From Zygnema cylindricum (lineage: Eukaryota; Streptophyta; Zygnematophyceae; Zygnematales; Zygnemataceae), in the NCBI GenBank assembly GCA_037447655.1, contig JBBHKE010003302.1:1-64000 (forward strand): DNA of 64,000 nucleotides. The letters are read 5' to 3'. Within the stretch, counting starts at the first letter, position 1. Each line of letters starts with the position of its first letter. A program made the position numbers and the translations under genes. Positions 1 to 10,728 of the stretch are shown here, piece by piece. The notes under the pieces were generated by a model. It made no database searches. It was not told where the DNA came from and worked only from the letters and a program-made list of their open reading frames with translations.

Positions 1-742
1 GAGGCGTAGTCGTCAGCTCTTACCAGTCTGTCATAGTAGTCCGTTAGGATACATAGTGTTTGATATCTATTTAAACATTAGCTAGATCATTAATTCGTTC
101 AACGGAATAATAATAAGGACATAGAAACTAGTTGAGTTTTAGTGTGTACGAAATAAATGTACCGGAGATTTGTTATTTTGGATGGTGAACATTAAATGCT
201 GGTTTAGATCCGCTGGTCCACATCATCACTGTGATCCCAGAATAGCCGCCTTGGCGGTTTTCGGACGTGACAAGACCCGTCAACATGTGGGAAGATATTA
301 TTAGGAAACGGGAATCTCGGGAAACGCGAGGACAAGTCTAGAGGAGACAGACATCAACTCCATGGCCGTGTCGTACACAGGCCGTACAGAAAGTACATCG
401 GCCCTAGTTCCTTTTTGTGCTATAGAGTCTTCTGATTCGTTTGTACATTAGTAGATAGGGGTTGTGAGAAGGGTTTAAGACTTAGAGGATAGATGAGGTA
501 GCCGCCTCTCTCCCAACAAGCTTTTATAGATATTGGCATCTTTGCCACTTGATAATAAATTGTCTGGTTAAGCATTTTTAGTGATTCTTTCAGTGGACTC
601 AAGGGAGTCCAAACTGCACAGGGTGCAGTAAGATCAACTATTTGTCTGCTTGGGTGGTTGTGATCCAAGTAGAAAGAGGGCTAGCCAAAAGCTATCTAGA
701 GGCTTTCGAATTCAATGATCTAATGGGGGACACTGAATTGCA
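1..742 (+). mobile_element. Ty1/copia LTR, 3' part (C1-type)
   Basis: The stretch aligns along its length with the LTR at 6483-7485 and ends at the same point, in TTGCA. Its last 20 bases begin with ATG and encode MGDTEL plus the first two bases of the next codon, as in the other copia LTRs here. The left end lies outside the window. Sequence right after position 742 is reverse transcriptase coding sequence, not a primer site. So this is either the 5' LTR of C1 with gag to integrase deleted flush to the LTR end, or an LTR of another copy inserted into C1. Confidence 0.8.
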
Positions 743-817
743 AAGACTTGGGAGCTGGTGGACTGTCCCCTAGACAGAAAAACCTATCGGGTGCAAATGA
801 GTATTTAAATTGAAACA
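743..817 (+). pseudogene. copia reverse transcriptase, N-terminal fragment (C1)
   Basis: The translation gives TWELVD, then DRK, then a frameshifted match to the conserved [10 protein letters not shown] start of copia reverse transcriptase. The same block is seen at 15370-15445 in C3. It is cut at 817 by insertion of C2 and continues at 5047. The bases AAACA at 813-817 are the left target duplication. Confidence 0.8.
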
Positions 818-1985
818 TGTTGATATTTGAGTATTTTTTAGGTTTGTATTATAATAGGAAAACGGTAGAGGGAGTCTACCTCTAACTCCTTTCTTCAAGC
901 CCCCACACTTGTTGTAGTCACTGAAGGTTGGGTAGGGTGATAGAGCCATGGCTGCCTAAAGCTTTCTAGCAGACATGTAGCAGGAAATATATGGGTTTAC
1001 CAAAAGAATTTACGGACCAGGAATTGATCCTGGAACTTGTTGTTCGTTAGTGTAATCGTTAGCTTTGACAGTTACATCTATGACAAGTGTTAGGATGTAT
1101 AAGGTTTGATAAGTATATAAATAGTTACACATACACTAATTCATTTAACGGAAAATGAATATGTAGTGCATAGATACAGTTTTGTATAGTACAAAATACC
1201 ATAGGTGACGAAAAGGATACCGCGCATTTGTTTCGACAGTGAAACAAATATCGCGCATATATTTTCGACGGCTACAATTGAAATCTAATTCTGATCAGAC
1301 GGCTGCGATATATGGCGAAATCGCGGAATGGGTTTTTGGCGGTTTGCGGTCACCGCCACGTCAATTGACATGTGGCACGACCACATTGGTTTGCGCCATC
1401 TCAGGGAATAATAAGAACGAGTTGGCATATGGCATGTGTAGACTTTTTTGCCATGTTGTACGATGGCCGTACAAAAGGTACACTGACACCTGTACCTTTA
1501 TGTGCTTTACAGTATTGCAATTGGGTCGTACCTAAGTACTAGGGGGTTTAAAGAGGGGATTTTAGGACTTAGAATATTTTGGTAGGTAGGCACCTCTTTC
1601 CTAGAGAGCATATGTATAAAAGGCAAAATTTGGTCAACTATAACTATTAATTTACTTGGCCATTTTCAGTGATTCTTTTTACTGCTGACTCACGGGAGTC
1701 TAGGCTACACAAAGGTGTAGTCAAAGTTCTTACCTGCCTGGGTGGCTGCATTTCTAAGGGAAAGTCAAACTAGGTGAATGTATCCAAATCACATATTCTA
1801 ACTTTGCATTCTGTGGTGGAACTGAGCACACAGAAAGTCTTGTTTCATAGGGGTGAAGCTTTAATGGGGTTTTGATTATCAAGGGGTCAATCATTTCGGT
1901 TTATATAAGCTTGGAGTCGGCACTATCTAGATTAGCTTCTTTTGATTTGCGAATTCTGTTTGGCAATGGAGCCCATAGAATTTTA
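818..1985 (+). repeat. C2 5' LTR
   Basis: 1168 bp. It begins TGTTGATATTTGAG and ends GAATTTTA where the 3' LTR has GAATTTCA. The last 20 bases, from ATG at 1966, would encode MEPIEF and then run into the primer site. The codon spanning the LTR end is TAG here where the family has CAG, so the Gag frame is stopped at the junction. A palindrome rich in GTAC lies at about 1469-1504. Confidence 0.92.
1615..1623 (+). promoter_or_regulatory. TATA box of C2 5' LTR
   Basis: TATAAAAGG precedes a run like CAAAATTTGG. The same box is in the C2 3' LTR at 4671-4679, and related TATAAATA or TATAAATGG boxes are in the C1 and array LTRs. The position, about two thirds into the LTR, suits a U3/R boundary promoter for Pol II. 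Confidence 0.7.
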
Positions 1986-2993
1986 GGTTACGGGCCCACA
2001 ATCTAGGGTGCCTATGTTGGATAGAATAGACTTCACTTATTGTGAGTTCACAATGGAGGGATTGCTTTTTCGAGAAGCACTTATGGGGAATTGTTTCGGG
2101 AAAAGTGAGATATCCGCCACCTGGCTTTGGAGAAGCTTATTATGGAGAATCATCTGAGGCTGCCAAGAATATCAACCGGAGTTCAGATGCAACGGAAGGT
2201 GAAGGAAAAAACCTTGCCGTGGATGGGGAAATATGGGAGAAGGAAAAAGGGACACCTATGGTGAGGGGAGCTAGGCTCTCACTTATGGTACCACTTGTGG
2301 GGATTAAAACAGAAGAAAATAAAAGAAAAATATAGGAATAAAAAAACACTATAGCAAAGCATCTCATACTTAGAAACGTGTCTAAATCCATAGCTATCAC
2401 TCTTACAAACTTAAAGAAGTCTTCAGAGATATGGGAAGCACTAATTCAGATTTATAAGAGTCAGACAATACAGATGCACCAGTTAGTAAAACAAGAAATA
2501 GAGGCCTATGTTTATATAGGCGGTAGCATGATTGAGTTTTGCAATGATATTGTTGCATTATATGTTGAGCTTGCTAGTGCAGGTCATGTAAATCTGAGGT
2601 GAGAAAGATTAACACACTAATCATGAAACTTCTAGATGAGTAGGAAGACATCATTTACCGTATGTAGGCAAAGGATTGCTTCTTGTGGACTTGGAGCATT
2701 CCAGGGGGATGATTCTTGTGAGGGAAAGCACTTTGGAACTTCGAAGGGGAAGTGACAAGGTGAATGCATATAGAGCTGGTGGTGATTGGCGGAAGCGTGA
2801 CTTGAGGAACGGCGGTAACGAGCGAAAGCATAATGAGAGGAAGAAAAACAAAGGTAAACCTTATCGAAACTTTGGTGGAAAGAAAGGGAGAGGAAAAGAA
2901 AGGGTGGCTTTGAAAAAAGAGGTTTGCTTCGCTTGTAGGAAAGCGGGTCACTATATGGAGGAGTGTCCTTATTTGGAAAAACTTAGAAGTTGA
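1966..2993 (+). pseudogene. C2 Gag, broken
   Basis: Gag polyprotein, the structural protein of the virus-like particle. It can be followed from the LTR ATG at 1966 through the FTYxxFTMEGLLF block (about 2035-2070), the KSSEIWEALIQIYKS block (about 2415-2460) and IEFCNDIVALYVEL (about 2530-2575). It ends in a zinc knuckle CFACRKAGHYMEEC (about 2929-2970), which has the C-x2-C-x4-H-x4-C spacing of nucleocapsid domains. Frameshifts and stops interrupt it, including TAG at the LTR end, TAG near 2333 and TAG near 2641. The closest relative is the 233-residue Gag in the array at 22024-35919, whose zinc knuckle is lost, so C2 keeps the better nucleocapsid. Confidence 0.85.
1986..2000 (+). other. Primer binding site, half-tRNA-iMet type
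   Basis: GGTTACGGGCCCACA directly follows the LTR. It differs by two bases from GGTTATGGGCCCACC found in the other copia copies, which is complementary to the anticodon arm of plant initiator tRNA-Met. Confidence 0.8.
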
Positions 2994-3860
2994 TATGTCA
3001 ATGAAGAGGAAGAAGGGGAAGAGGAGAAAGAGGATGAAAAAATCTTAGAGCTCCTTCACATCGGTAGAGTGGAGAAGAGAGAAAGGTACACAGAAATTCC
3101 ACGAAGACAACAGTGTGCTTTTGGAGGTATAAGGGAAGTAAAGGGAAGAGAGGTACTTGAGGGAGTTAGACATGATGTGGATGTCAAGGAGTGTAGAAAG
3201 TATGACTTAGAAATGAGTAAGTCGGATCTAGGATCAATTATTGAAAAAGGGAAAATAAAAATAATGAGGATAATTTTATAGATATTTTGGAAAAAGAAAA
3301 CTGGTTGGAAAGGGAGACTTCTACGGATTCCGAGGAAAGGGGAGAAGTGAAACTCGAATGGGTTTTAAAGGATAGGGGAGAAGAGGAATATTTAATGAAA
3401 GGTTTTGGGGAGGAGAACTACTTATTGGGAATAAATTTAGAAATAGAGTGGAAAAAAATCCATGGGAGAGAGTGAGGAAGGTTTAATTTTTAGGGGTAAT
3501 GGGTTTGACATCACTGAAGGGAGTGATGGCATTTATGAAGGTGTGTTGTAAAAGGGTTAGCACCTGGGCATGTGTTGCAAATTGGAGATGGGGCTGGCTG
3601 TTTGAATTGGAAGAGGGAAATTAGATTTAGTGTGGATAGAAAAAATATGAGGTGGATAAAATCTTTGCTCCGATTTATGAAAAGTGGGATGGTAAATAAA
3701 ATGTGTGATGCAATTATTTCGGTTCATCTAATGCACTATTTCAAGTACAAGAGTATTTTCTTAAAGTTTTATGAAAAGAAAAGGAAAAGAAATAAAAAAA
3801 GTAAGAGGGAAAGAGCGTGTGTGTTTATTTGTGTGCGAGAGTCAAAAGGAAAATAGACTA
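2994..3860 (+). pseudogene. C2 acidic/lysine-rich tail with RNase H remnant
   Basis: This matches the 319-residue tail frame of the array. An acidic block of Glu and Asp (about 2999-3050) is followed by RRQQCAFGGIREVK (about 3105-3140) and then short frames broken by stops. At 3570-3700 it has LQIGDGAG and RWIKSLLRF, which line up with the copia RNase H stretch with LHVGDGA and VKSLL. It is best read as what is left after deletion of protease to reverse transcriptase. It shows no enzyme motif. Confidence 0.65.
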
Positions 3861-3874
3861 GAAAATAAGGGGAG
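3861..3874 (+). other. Polypurine tract of C2
   Basis: A purine-rich run containing AATAAGGGGAG abuts the 3' LTR. Equivalent tracts sit before the LTRs at 6483 and 17626. It would prime plus-strand DNA. Confidence 0.8.
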
Positions 3875-5041
3875 TGTTGATATTTGAGTATTTTCTAGGT
3901 CTATATTATAATAGGAAAAAGGTAGAGGCAGTCTACCTCTAACTCCCTTCTCCAAGCCCCCACACTTATTGTAGTCACTGAAGGCTGGGTAGGGTGATAG
4001 AGCCATGGCTGCCTAAAGCTTTTTAACAGACAGGTAGCAGAAAATATATGGGTTTACCAAAAGAATTCACAGACCCATGAATTGATCCTAGAACCTGCCG
4101 TCCGTCAGTGTAATCGTTAGCTTTGACCGTTACATCTAGGACCAGAGCTAGGATGTATAAGGTTTGATAAATATATAAATAGTTACACGTACACTAATTC
4201 ATTTAACGAGAATAAAATATGCAGTGCATAGATGCAGTTCTGTATAGTACAAAATACGATAGGTGACGAAAAGGATACCGCGCATTTGTTTCGATAGCGA
4301 AATAAATACCGCGCTTATATTTTCGACAGCTACAATTGAAATCTAATTCTGATCGGACGACCACAATATATACCGAGATCGCGGAATAGGTTTTTGGCGG
4401 TTTGCGGTCACCGCCACGTTAATTGACATGTGGCACGGCCACATTTGCTTGCGCCATCTCATGGGATACTAAAACGAGTCAGCATATGGCATGTGTCGAC
4501 TTTTTAGCCATGTCGTACGATGGCCATACAAAAGGTACACCGGCACATGTACCTTTATGTACTTTATAGTATTGCGATTGGATCGTACTTTGTACTAGGG
4601 GGTTTAGAGAGGGGGGTTTATGACTTAGAATATTTTGGTAGGTAGGCACCTCTCTCCGAGAGAGCATGTGTATAAAAGGCAAACTTTGGCCAGCCATAAC
4701 TATTAATATACTTGGCCATTTTCAGTGATTCTTTTTACTGCTGACTCATGGGAGTCTAGGCTACACAAGGGTGTAGTTAGAGTTTTTGCCTCCCTGGGTG
4801 GCTGCATTTCTAAGGGAAAGTCAAAGTGGGTGAATGTATCCAAATCACATATTATGACTTCGCATTCTGTGGTGGAACTCAGCACACAGAAAGCCTTGTT
4901 TCACAAAGGTGAAGCTTTAATGGGGTTTTGATTATCAAGGGGTCAATCATTTAAGTTTATATAAACTTAGAGTTGGCTCTATGTAGATTAGCTTATTTTG
5001 ATCTGAGAATTTTGTGTGGCAAAGGAGCCCCTAGAATTTCA
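3875..5041 (+). repeat. C2 3' LTR
   Basis: 1167 bp, clearly the partner of 818-1985. It carries TATAAAAGG at 4671-4679 and a GTAC palindrome at about 4526-4562. The palindrome has GGTACA paired with TGTACC, where most other copies have AGTACA with TGTACT. The terminal ATG is mutated to AAGG here. Confidence 0.92.
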
Positions 5042-5046
5042 AAACA

Positions 5047-6470
5047 GAACCTAGATAATACCATTGAGAGATATAAGGCTCGGTTGGTAGCAAAGGGGTT
5101 CACCCAAAAAAAGGGGATAGATTATGAGGAGACTTTTGCTCCAGTGGTTCAGTTCCCATCTTAAAGGATTCTCTTTAGTGTAGCAGCAGCGCAAGACATG
5201 GAAATTCACCAGATGGATATCAAGACCGCCTTCCTCAACAGTGAACTAGAAGAAGAAATCTCCATGCGCCAACCACAGGGATTTATAGAGGAAGGAGAAG
5301 AGAGCAAAGTCTGTTGGCTCATAAAGTTCTTATATGGACCGAAGTAGGCTCTAAGACAATGGAACAAGAAACTAGATTAGTTTCTCACAGGTGTGGGATA
5401 TATTCGGATCAGTTTTGACCATTCTATTTATATGTTTAAGGATGAGAATGGTGTGAATTTTATTGCAATTTATGTGGATGATTTGTTGGTGTTAAGTAAG
5501 TCTATGGAAAAGATCAATAAGTTAAAGAAAGATCTTAGAAGCAGATTTGGCATGAAGGATTTAGGAGAAGCTAAATATATCTTGGGGATTAAAATGGAAA
5601 TAGATACATGGAAGAGAATAATTAGACTTACTCAGAAGGAAGCTATCCGAAATATGCTTGAGAAATTTCAGATGGAAAAGGCAATTAGTTGTACCACTCC
5701 CATGGACTTGAAAAAGTAAGTGATGGGAGTGTAGAAGGAGGAGTGATAATACTAGATGATTTGATGAGTCCAAAAGAGAGACAGTTTATGGAGTCCATTC
5801 CTTACAGTCAAGATTTAGGAAGCTTGATTTACTTTATGAATTGTACCAGTCCAGACGTAGCAGCAGCAGTTGGAGTCCTCAGTAAGAGTCTTAATTATCC
5901 TAGGAAGAGAGACTGGGAGGCAGCCAAGAGAGTCATGAGATACTTGGTGGGAACCAGGGATTTATGGTTGCATTTGGGAGGGAAGCACACTGACATCACT
6001 ACTTGGAGGGATGCCAATTATGGGGATGCACCTATGAGAAGATGCACTTCTGGGTATGTGTTACATGTGGGGGAAGGTGCTCGCTGTTAGAGTAGCAAGC
6101 AACAAAAGGTGGTTGCTCAATCTACTATGGAGGCCGAGTATATGACCTTTTGTTCTGCTGTAAAAGAGCTGATGTGGGTCAAGACTTTATTGCAAAAATT
6201 GGGGTATATGAAGAAGGGAGTGCATAAAGTGATTTGTGATAATCAAGCTGCAATTGCAATTGCAATCAATCAAAACATCATTTTAAGGCTAAGCATATGG
6301 ATATAAGTTTGATTTTTGTGAGGGAAAAGGTTGAAAACAAAATTGTGATCTTGTGTAAAGTGGTGATGGGGAAATGGTAGCTAATATGATGACAAAGCCT
6401 ATGCTCTCGCCCTAGTTAAAATACTGCAGAGAAAAGTGTAGGTTAAAAGAGAAACTAAAATTAGACTAGA
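5047..6470 (+). pseudogene. copia reverse transcriptase and RNase H of C1
   Basis: Continues the fragment at 743-817. In order: [20 protein letters not shown] (about 5065-5125), an AFLNSELEEEI block (about 5230), the catalytic YVDDLL (about 5475-5490), LGEAKYILGIKME (about 5565-5600), then RNase H with TTWRDANYGD (about 6000-6030), QSTMEAEYM (about 6118-6145) and CDNQAAIAI (about 6235-6265). The tail has the KAY...LVKILQRK end typical of copia RNase H. Stops at 5161, 5345, 5717 and 6088 and frameshifts show it is dead. The C1 3' LTR follows at once. Confidence 0.93.
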
Positions 6471-6482
6471 AAATAAGGGGAG

Positions 6483-7485
6483 TGTTGAAATCACTAGATT
6501 TAGGGGAGATATTTTCTAGGTCTTAATTGATTAGAATAAGCTAAAAGAAAAAGCGTAGGCAGCCTGCCTCCATCTTCTCTCTCTAACCCCTATACATGTT
6601 GTAGTCACTAAAGGGGAGAGAGGGCGGTGGAGCCATGGCTGCCTCAGCTCTTTAGGAAGGGCTAAAGAGAGACCTAAGTCACTATCAACAAAAAGGCTGG
6701 GTCCGTGAGGGCTCGGACCTTTGACGGGCAGAGTAAGGCGTAGCCGTCAGAACTTACTGGTCTGTCGTAGTAGTCCGTTAGGATAATTAGGGTTTGATAG
6801 CTATTTTAACACTAGCTAGATCATTAACTCGATTAACGGAATAACAAATTGAGGACATAGGAACTAGTTGAGTTTTTAGTACACACGAAAAAATGTACCA
6901 GACATTTGTTATTTTGAACGCCTAGCATTAAAAGCCCGTTTGGATTCGACGGCCGTTATCATCGCCAAGATCCCGGAATGACCGCCTTGGCGGTTTTCGG
7001 ACGTGATATGACCTGTCAACACGTGTCAAGATATCATTGAGAAGTAGGAATCACGGGGAGCGCGAGGACAAGTATGAACGAGACAGATGTCCACTCCGTG
7101 GCCTTGTCGTACACAGGCCGTACAGAAAGTACATCGGCCTTAGTACTTTTCTGTACTGTACAATTGTCTGATTGGTTCGTACATCAGTAGATAAGGGTTT
7201 TGAGAATGGTTTAGGACTTAGAAGATTGAGGAGGTAGCCGCCTCTCTCGGAACAAGCTTGTATAAATATTGGCATCTTTGCCACTTGATAAGTAATCGCC
7301 TGGTTGGGCGTTTTTCAGTGATTCTTTTTGCTGTGGACTCAAGGGAGTCTAGACTGCATAGGGGTGCAGTCAGATTGTCTATTTGCATGCTAGGGTAGGA
7401 GTTGTTCTAGTTGCAAGTGGGTTAGTGAAAAACTACCTAGAGGCTTCATGAATTTTGCAGTCCAAATGGGGGACACAAAATTGCA
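6483..7485 (+). repeat. C1 3' LTR
   Basis: 1003 bp, starts TGTTGAAATC after a polypurine run and ends AAAATTGCA. TATAAATA is at 7261-7268. The GTAC palindrome is at 7120-7156, with GTACAG paired with CTGTAC. The last 20 bases encode ATG-GGG-GAC-ACA-AAA-TTG-CA, that is MGDTKL and part of a codon, so a Gag start would be in frame if a primer site followed. Here it is the 3' LTR, so no gag follows. Confidence 0.9.
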
Positions 7486-7904
7486 GAACCCCCCTATCCC
7501 AAATGTAAGCTTACATCCTCTGGAGAACTCTAGCTTTCTGGCTCCCCTCTAGATGTGGTAAAATTGACCGTTGCAGAATGGGATTCAAGGTGTCAAATCA
7601 TCAAAAATGTCAACCCTACTAGTTGACAATGTAGCCAACCTTTCCATCTCTCTGCCCCTAATGTAAGAAGTTCCCCCCTTTTTTCTAGGAAGCAAAGAAA
7701 ATGTTGAGGCCGCCATGACCATTCTAACCCCCACAAATCGGATCCTCAACATACCTTGCTCTGGTTGCATCAACAAAAGATGGATCGGGGTTTCTTCTAA
7801 GACCATCTACAAAACCATGGGTCTCACCAGCTCGGTGAACTATCTCAAAATCATACCCTTGCAATATCAAAGCCCATCAAGCAAGTTTTTTTCTAAGCTT
7901 ACTA
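7486..7904. other. Unassigned spacer
   Basis: No match to any LTR or coding block elsewhere in the window. The minus strand holds a 73-codon frame at 7585-7806 that I do not recognise. A CT-rich run lies near 7665-7690. It may be older sequence into which C1 and the gypsy LTR inserted. Confidence 0.4.
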
Positions 7905-9077
7905 TGTCAAGCTCGTGTGCATTCTCGTCACATTTCTACTCCCAAGATTTTTAGGGCCTCATTGAACCATGTACAGACCGAAGCGTACGGGGAAAGGGGG
8001 GGACAACCATTCGGATCAGATCCTTGTATTGTTACCTAGGAGCACAATGCAATTTAGTTCACCAACGGAGTTAGTCCGTTGCCACAATGGCGGCTCCATA
8101 ACATAACATCTGTTCTATATAGCTCTAGCAGAGGGGTACATTGTGGAAAACCTTGTAACCTTTGGGATTGATTATAGATTTTGCTGTTAGCCGTCAGTAG
8201 GATGTTAGTTTAGGCCTTACAGACCGGTAGAGCATTTATTATGTTGGGTCAAAGTTAGACGTTTTCACGTCAATTCAAGACTTTGTTGCCTATAAGTGTA
8301 CCATAAGAGGACCTTTTGCTGCAAATCCAGCTGGAGCCAGTCGCCTAATTTTTTTCCCTAAGTGTAGTACATATTATTTTGTCTTATGTCAGTACGATAA
8401 CAATTGCTGGCCGGTGATTGGCTTCTGGCATTGCATTGACTTTGGCCCCTGCTGTAGAACAAACTATGATGTATGAGGCACTAGGGGACGAAAAAGACAG
8501 GTTGCTTTTGACTACTGTCTTTTGATAAAAACCTAAAAAAATTCCAACAAATCTTCTTTTGGAGAACCATTGTTTCGTATGTGATTGTGACCCTACTGCC
8601 ATCTTGGTTTGCATTTGTCCTTTGTAGGGATCTTAGTTCGGTTAGGTAGTTGGCACTATCTTCCCTTTTTGGGCGATTTAGGACTTGTGGCTCTTTGATA
8701 CCGAAAGGGGTCTTGGCGGTTGCGAGTTGCGGAAACCGAGGAGTTAAGGAGGACATTACCTGTTTTGGTGTATTTGAGAGATATTTCGTCTCCTCTTGTT
8801 GTGAGCGTTTCTGTTGGGGGTAGGTTAAGCTCGCTTGCTTTTATTTTGAATCATATTTTTATCTTTAATTTTCTAAGGCAAGGTGATATTGTTAAATTCT
8901 AAAACAACTTATTATTCTTTTATTTTTCCATTAGTATGCGTGGAAGTGCCTTTGTTCTCACTTTGGTAGTCTTTTTTGGGCTTCGTTTGCGTTTTAGCGG
9001 GGGTTAACTAGTAGAATCTTCTAAACCAAAACAGTGGGTTTTGAGGGAAAAAATTTTAGACTTCCAGCGGAGCAACA
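7905..9077 (+). repeat. Ty3/gypsy LTR, 5'-truncated
   Basis: It matches the full gypsy LTR at 58234-60777 from the GTCAAGCTCGTGTGCATTC block to the LTR end (GCAACA here, GCAGCA there). At the point where a solo copia LTR interrupts the other copy (59010), this copy reads straight through AAGTGTAGTACATA, which shows the empty site. The 27-bp block present three times at 58480-58561 is single here. A new LTR start follows 4 bp later at 9082. Confidence 0.8.
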
Positions 9078-9081
9078 AAAT

Positions 9082-9325
9082 TGGGATATCAGCCCTAGAG
9101 GGGGAGGGTACGGTATCCTTTCACCTCCCCACGCTTTCATTTCCAATGCGGGCTCCATTGCCTCTTTTGTTTTGCATGCATTTCCCCAGGGGGATTTGGT
9201 GGCAGAAATGGGCATGGTCACTATCATGGGAAGCACGCGCATCGAGGGGGGGCATTTGCAGGACTCCCACATCAACTAAGGTGGGCTGTGGGCCTCACCT
9301 TATATTTCCCAGACACGCTCGACAA
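9082..9325 (+). repeat. Gypsy LTR start segment
   Basis: Begins TGGGATATCAGCCC and matches the start of the LTR at 58234 and the segment at 60782. It follows an LTR end (9077) with only AAAT between, that is, a direct LTR-to-LTR junction. Near CGCTCGACAA the match to the normal LTR stops and inverted pol begins. Confidence 0.75.
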
Positions 9326-10189
9326 CTATTCTCTATTTTTTTTTTTAAGATTGGTGATCGGTGATGAGGGTGAAATGAACACCATAAAGATACGGTGGAA
9401 AGTATTGGATGGCCCAAACAGCTGCAAGAAGCTCCCCATGATAGCTATTGGAAGAGGCTTCTGCCTTTTTGTTGCTACGGCTTGCATAGGCTACCACGTA
9501 TTCGGCTCCCAAATCATCAGGTTGAGCTAATACGACCCCTTATCCAAATTTACTCCAATCGGTATAAATAATAAATGGTGGTTCGGCATACGAAGAATCT
9601 GACTCTCTTAAAGTGCATTCTTCAAAAATTGGAATGCCTCTTCTTGCTCTTCCTTCCATTGCCACTCTTCATCTTTCCTCAAGAGTAAATTGAGGGCCTG
9701 ACTGCTAAAATCTAGAACAAATATTCTGTAATAGTTAGCTAGCACAAAAAATGTGCGAAGTGATGAAACATCTGTGGGAGCTGGCAATGCATCCAAAGCA
9801 ACGATTTTAACCATATGTGGACCTACGGTCCCAAGGGTAACCTCATGTACCAAATACAAAATCTAGTCTACCCGAAATATGTATTTACTTAGATGACACT
9901 TTAAGCCTGCCACTCTCAGAGCATGAAACACCATTTGTAAATGAATGAGGTGATCATTGAAATTTTTATAAAAAATGGTCACGTCGTCAATATAACACCG
10001 AGCACAATCAATATCTCGTAAAGCTTCATCCATTACTTGTAGGAACTTGGCGGATGCATTTTTCAATCCAAAAGGCATATAAAGCCACTCGTATAACCAG
10101 TTACCCGCCCAAAATGCGGTCCTCTCTCGATGCTTCAGTTCCATAGGTACTTGGTGAAATCCCTACTTCAAATCCAAGGTGGAATATAT
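9326..10189 (-). pseudogene. Inverted gypsy RNase H and reverse transcriptase fragment
   Basis: Read on the minus strand, the segment runs from reverse transcriptase (LYEWLYMPFGLKNASAKF, about 10055-10110) through the catalytic CYIDDVTIFYKNF (9983-9994 for YIDD), LRTFFVLANYYRIF and the tether region to RNase H (EYVVAYASRSN, then ITDHQ near 9340). The YIDD site is intact, unlike the sense copies at 46384 and 55826. The segment sits inside an LTR and replaces roughly the middle 0.8 kb of it. A near-identical piece lies at 61026-61888. Both ends are abrupt, so it cannot make a whole protein. Confidence 0.88.
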
Positions 10190-10612
10190 TAGTTATCTTC
10201 CCTTTTTGGGCGATTTGGAACTTGTGGCTCTTTGATAGCGAAAGGGGTCTTGCTGGTTCCGGGTTGCAGAAACCAAGGAGTTAAGGAGGACATTACTTGT
10301 TTCGATGTCTTTGAGAGAGATTTCGTCTCCTTTTTTTGTTAGTATTTCTTTTGGGGGTATGTTAAGCTCGCTTGCTTTTATTTTGAATCCTATCTTTATC
10401 CTTATTTTTCTAAGGCAAGGTGATATTGTTAATTCTGACACAGCTCATTATTCTTTTATTTTTCCGTTATTCTGCGTGGAAGTGCCTTTGTTCTCTCTTT
10501 CGTAGTCTTTTTTGGGCTTCCGTTGCGTTTCAGCCGGGGTTAACTACAAAATCTTTTGGACTCGAACAGTGGGTTTTGAGGGAATCTTTGTTAGACTTCC
10601 AGCAAAGCAGCA
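10190..10612 (+). repeat. Gypsy 5' LTR, distal part
   Basis: LTR sequence resumes with CTTCCCTTTTTGGGCGATTT, matching 8655-9077 and 60355-60777. The end is placed at GCAGCA (10612), where the copies at 9077 and 60777 also end. After this point the sequence goes into a leader and gag, which makes this the LTR belonging to the giant element. Confidence 0.7.
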
Positions 10613-10728
10613 CAGTATTGAAAAGCAACCCTATCTCTTTCGAATAAGAGGGGAATGAAGCTTCAGATTTTGGGACCCTTAGTTCTTGAGAGGAGTTAGG
10701 GTTCTCGTTACTGATAGTTTCGAGAGTT
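10613..10728 (+). other. Gypsy 5' leader
   Basis: Lies between the provisional LTR end and the first ATG of the gag-like frame. I could not identify a convincing primer binding site. TGGACTCGAACAGTGGG at 10558-10574, just inside the presumed LTR end, has the TGG and T-arm look of a tRNA-derived primer site, so the true LTR end could be nearer 10557. Confidence 0.4.

Larger units (their letters stand above)
818..5041 (+). mobile_element. Ty1/copia element C2, non-autonomous, complete
   Basis: Two long LTRs (818-1985 and 3875-5041) flank an internal region of 1889 bp. The element starts TG, ends CA, and is bounded by the perfect 5-bp target duplication AAACA (813-817 and 5042-5046). It sits inside the C1 reverse transcriptase, which rejoins in the correct place when it is removed. 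The internal region has gag with a zinc knuckle and an acidic, lysine-rich tail. No protease, integrase or reverse transcriptase is visible. It is the same family as the array at 22024-35919, in the opposite orientation. Confidence 0.93.

Noticed and set aside
7486-7904. A host exon or LINE fragment on the minus strand
   Set aside because: The 73-codon frame shows no motif I can name, so it is left unassigned.
9021-9364. Frames on both strands in gypsy LTRs (also near 48755-49268 and 60631-61063)
   Set aside because: They lie in LTR sequence, overlap on both strands and have no domain. They recur only because the LTR recurs.
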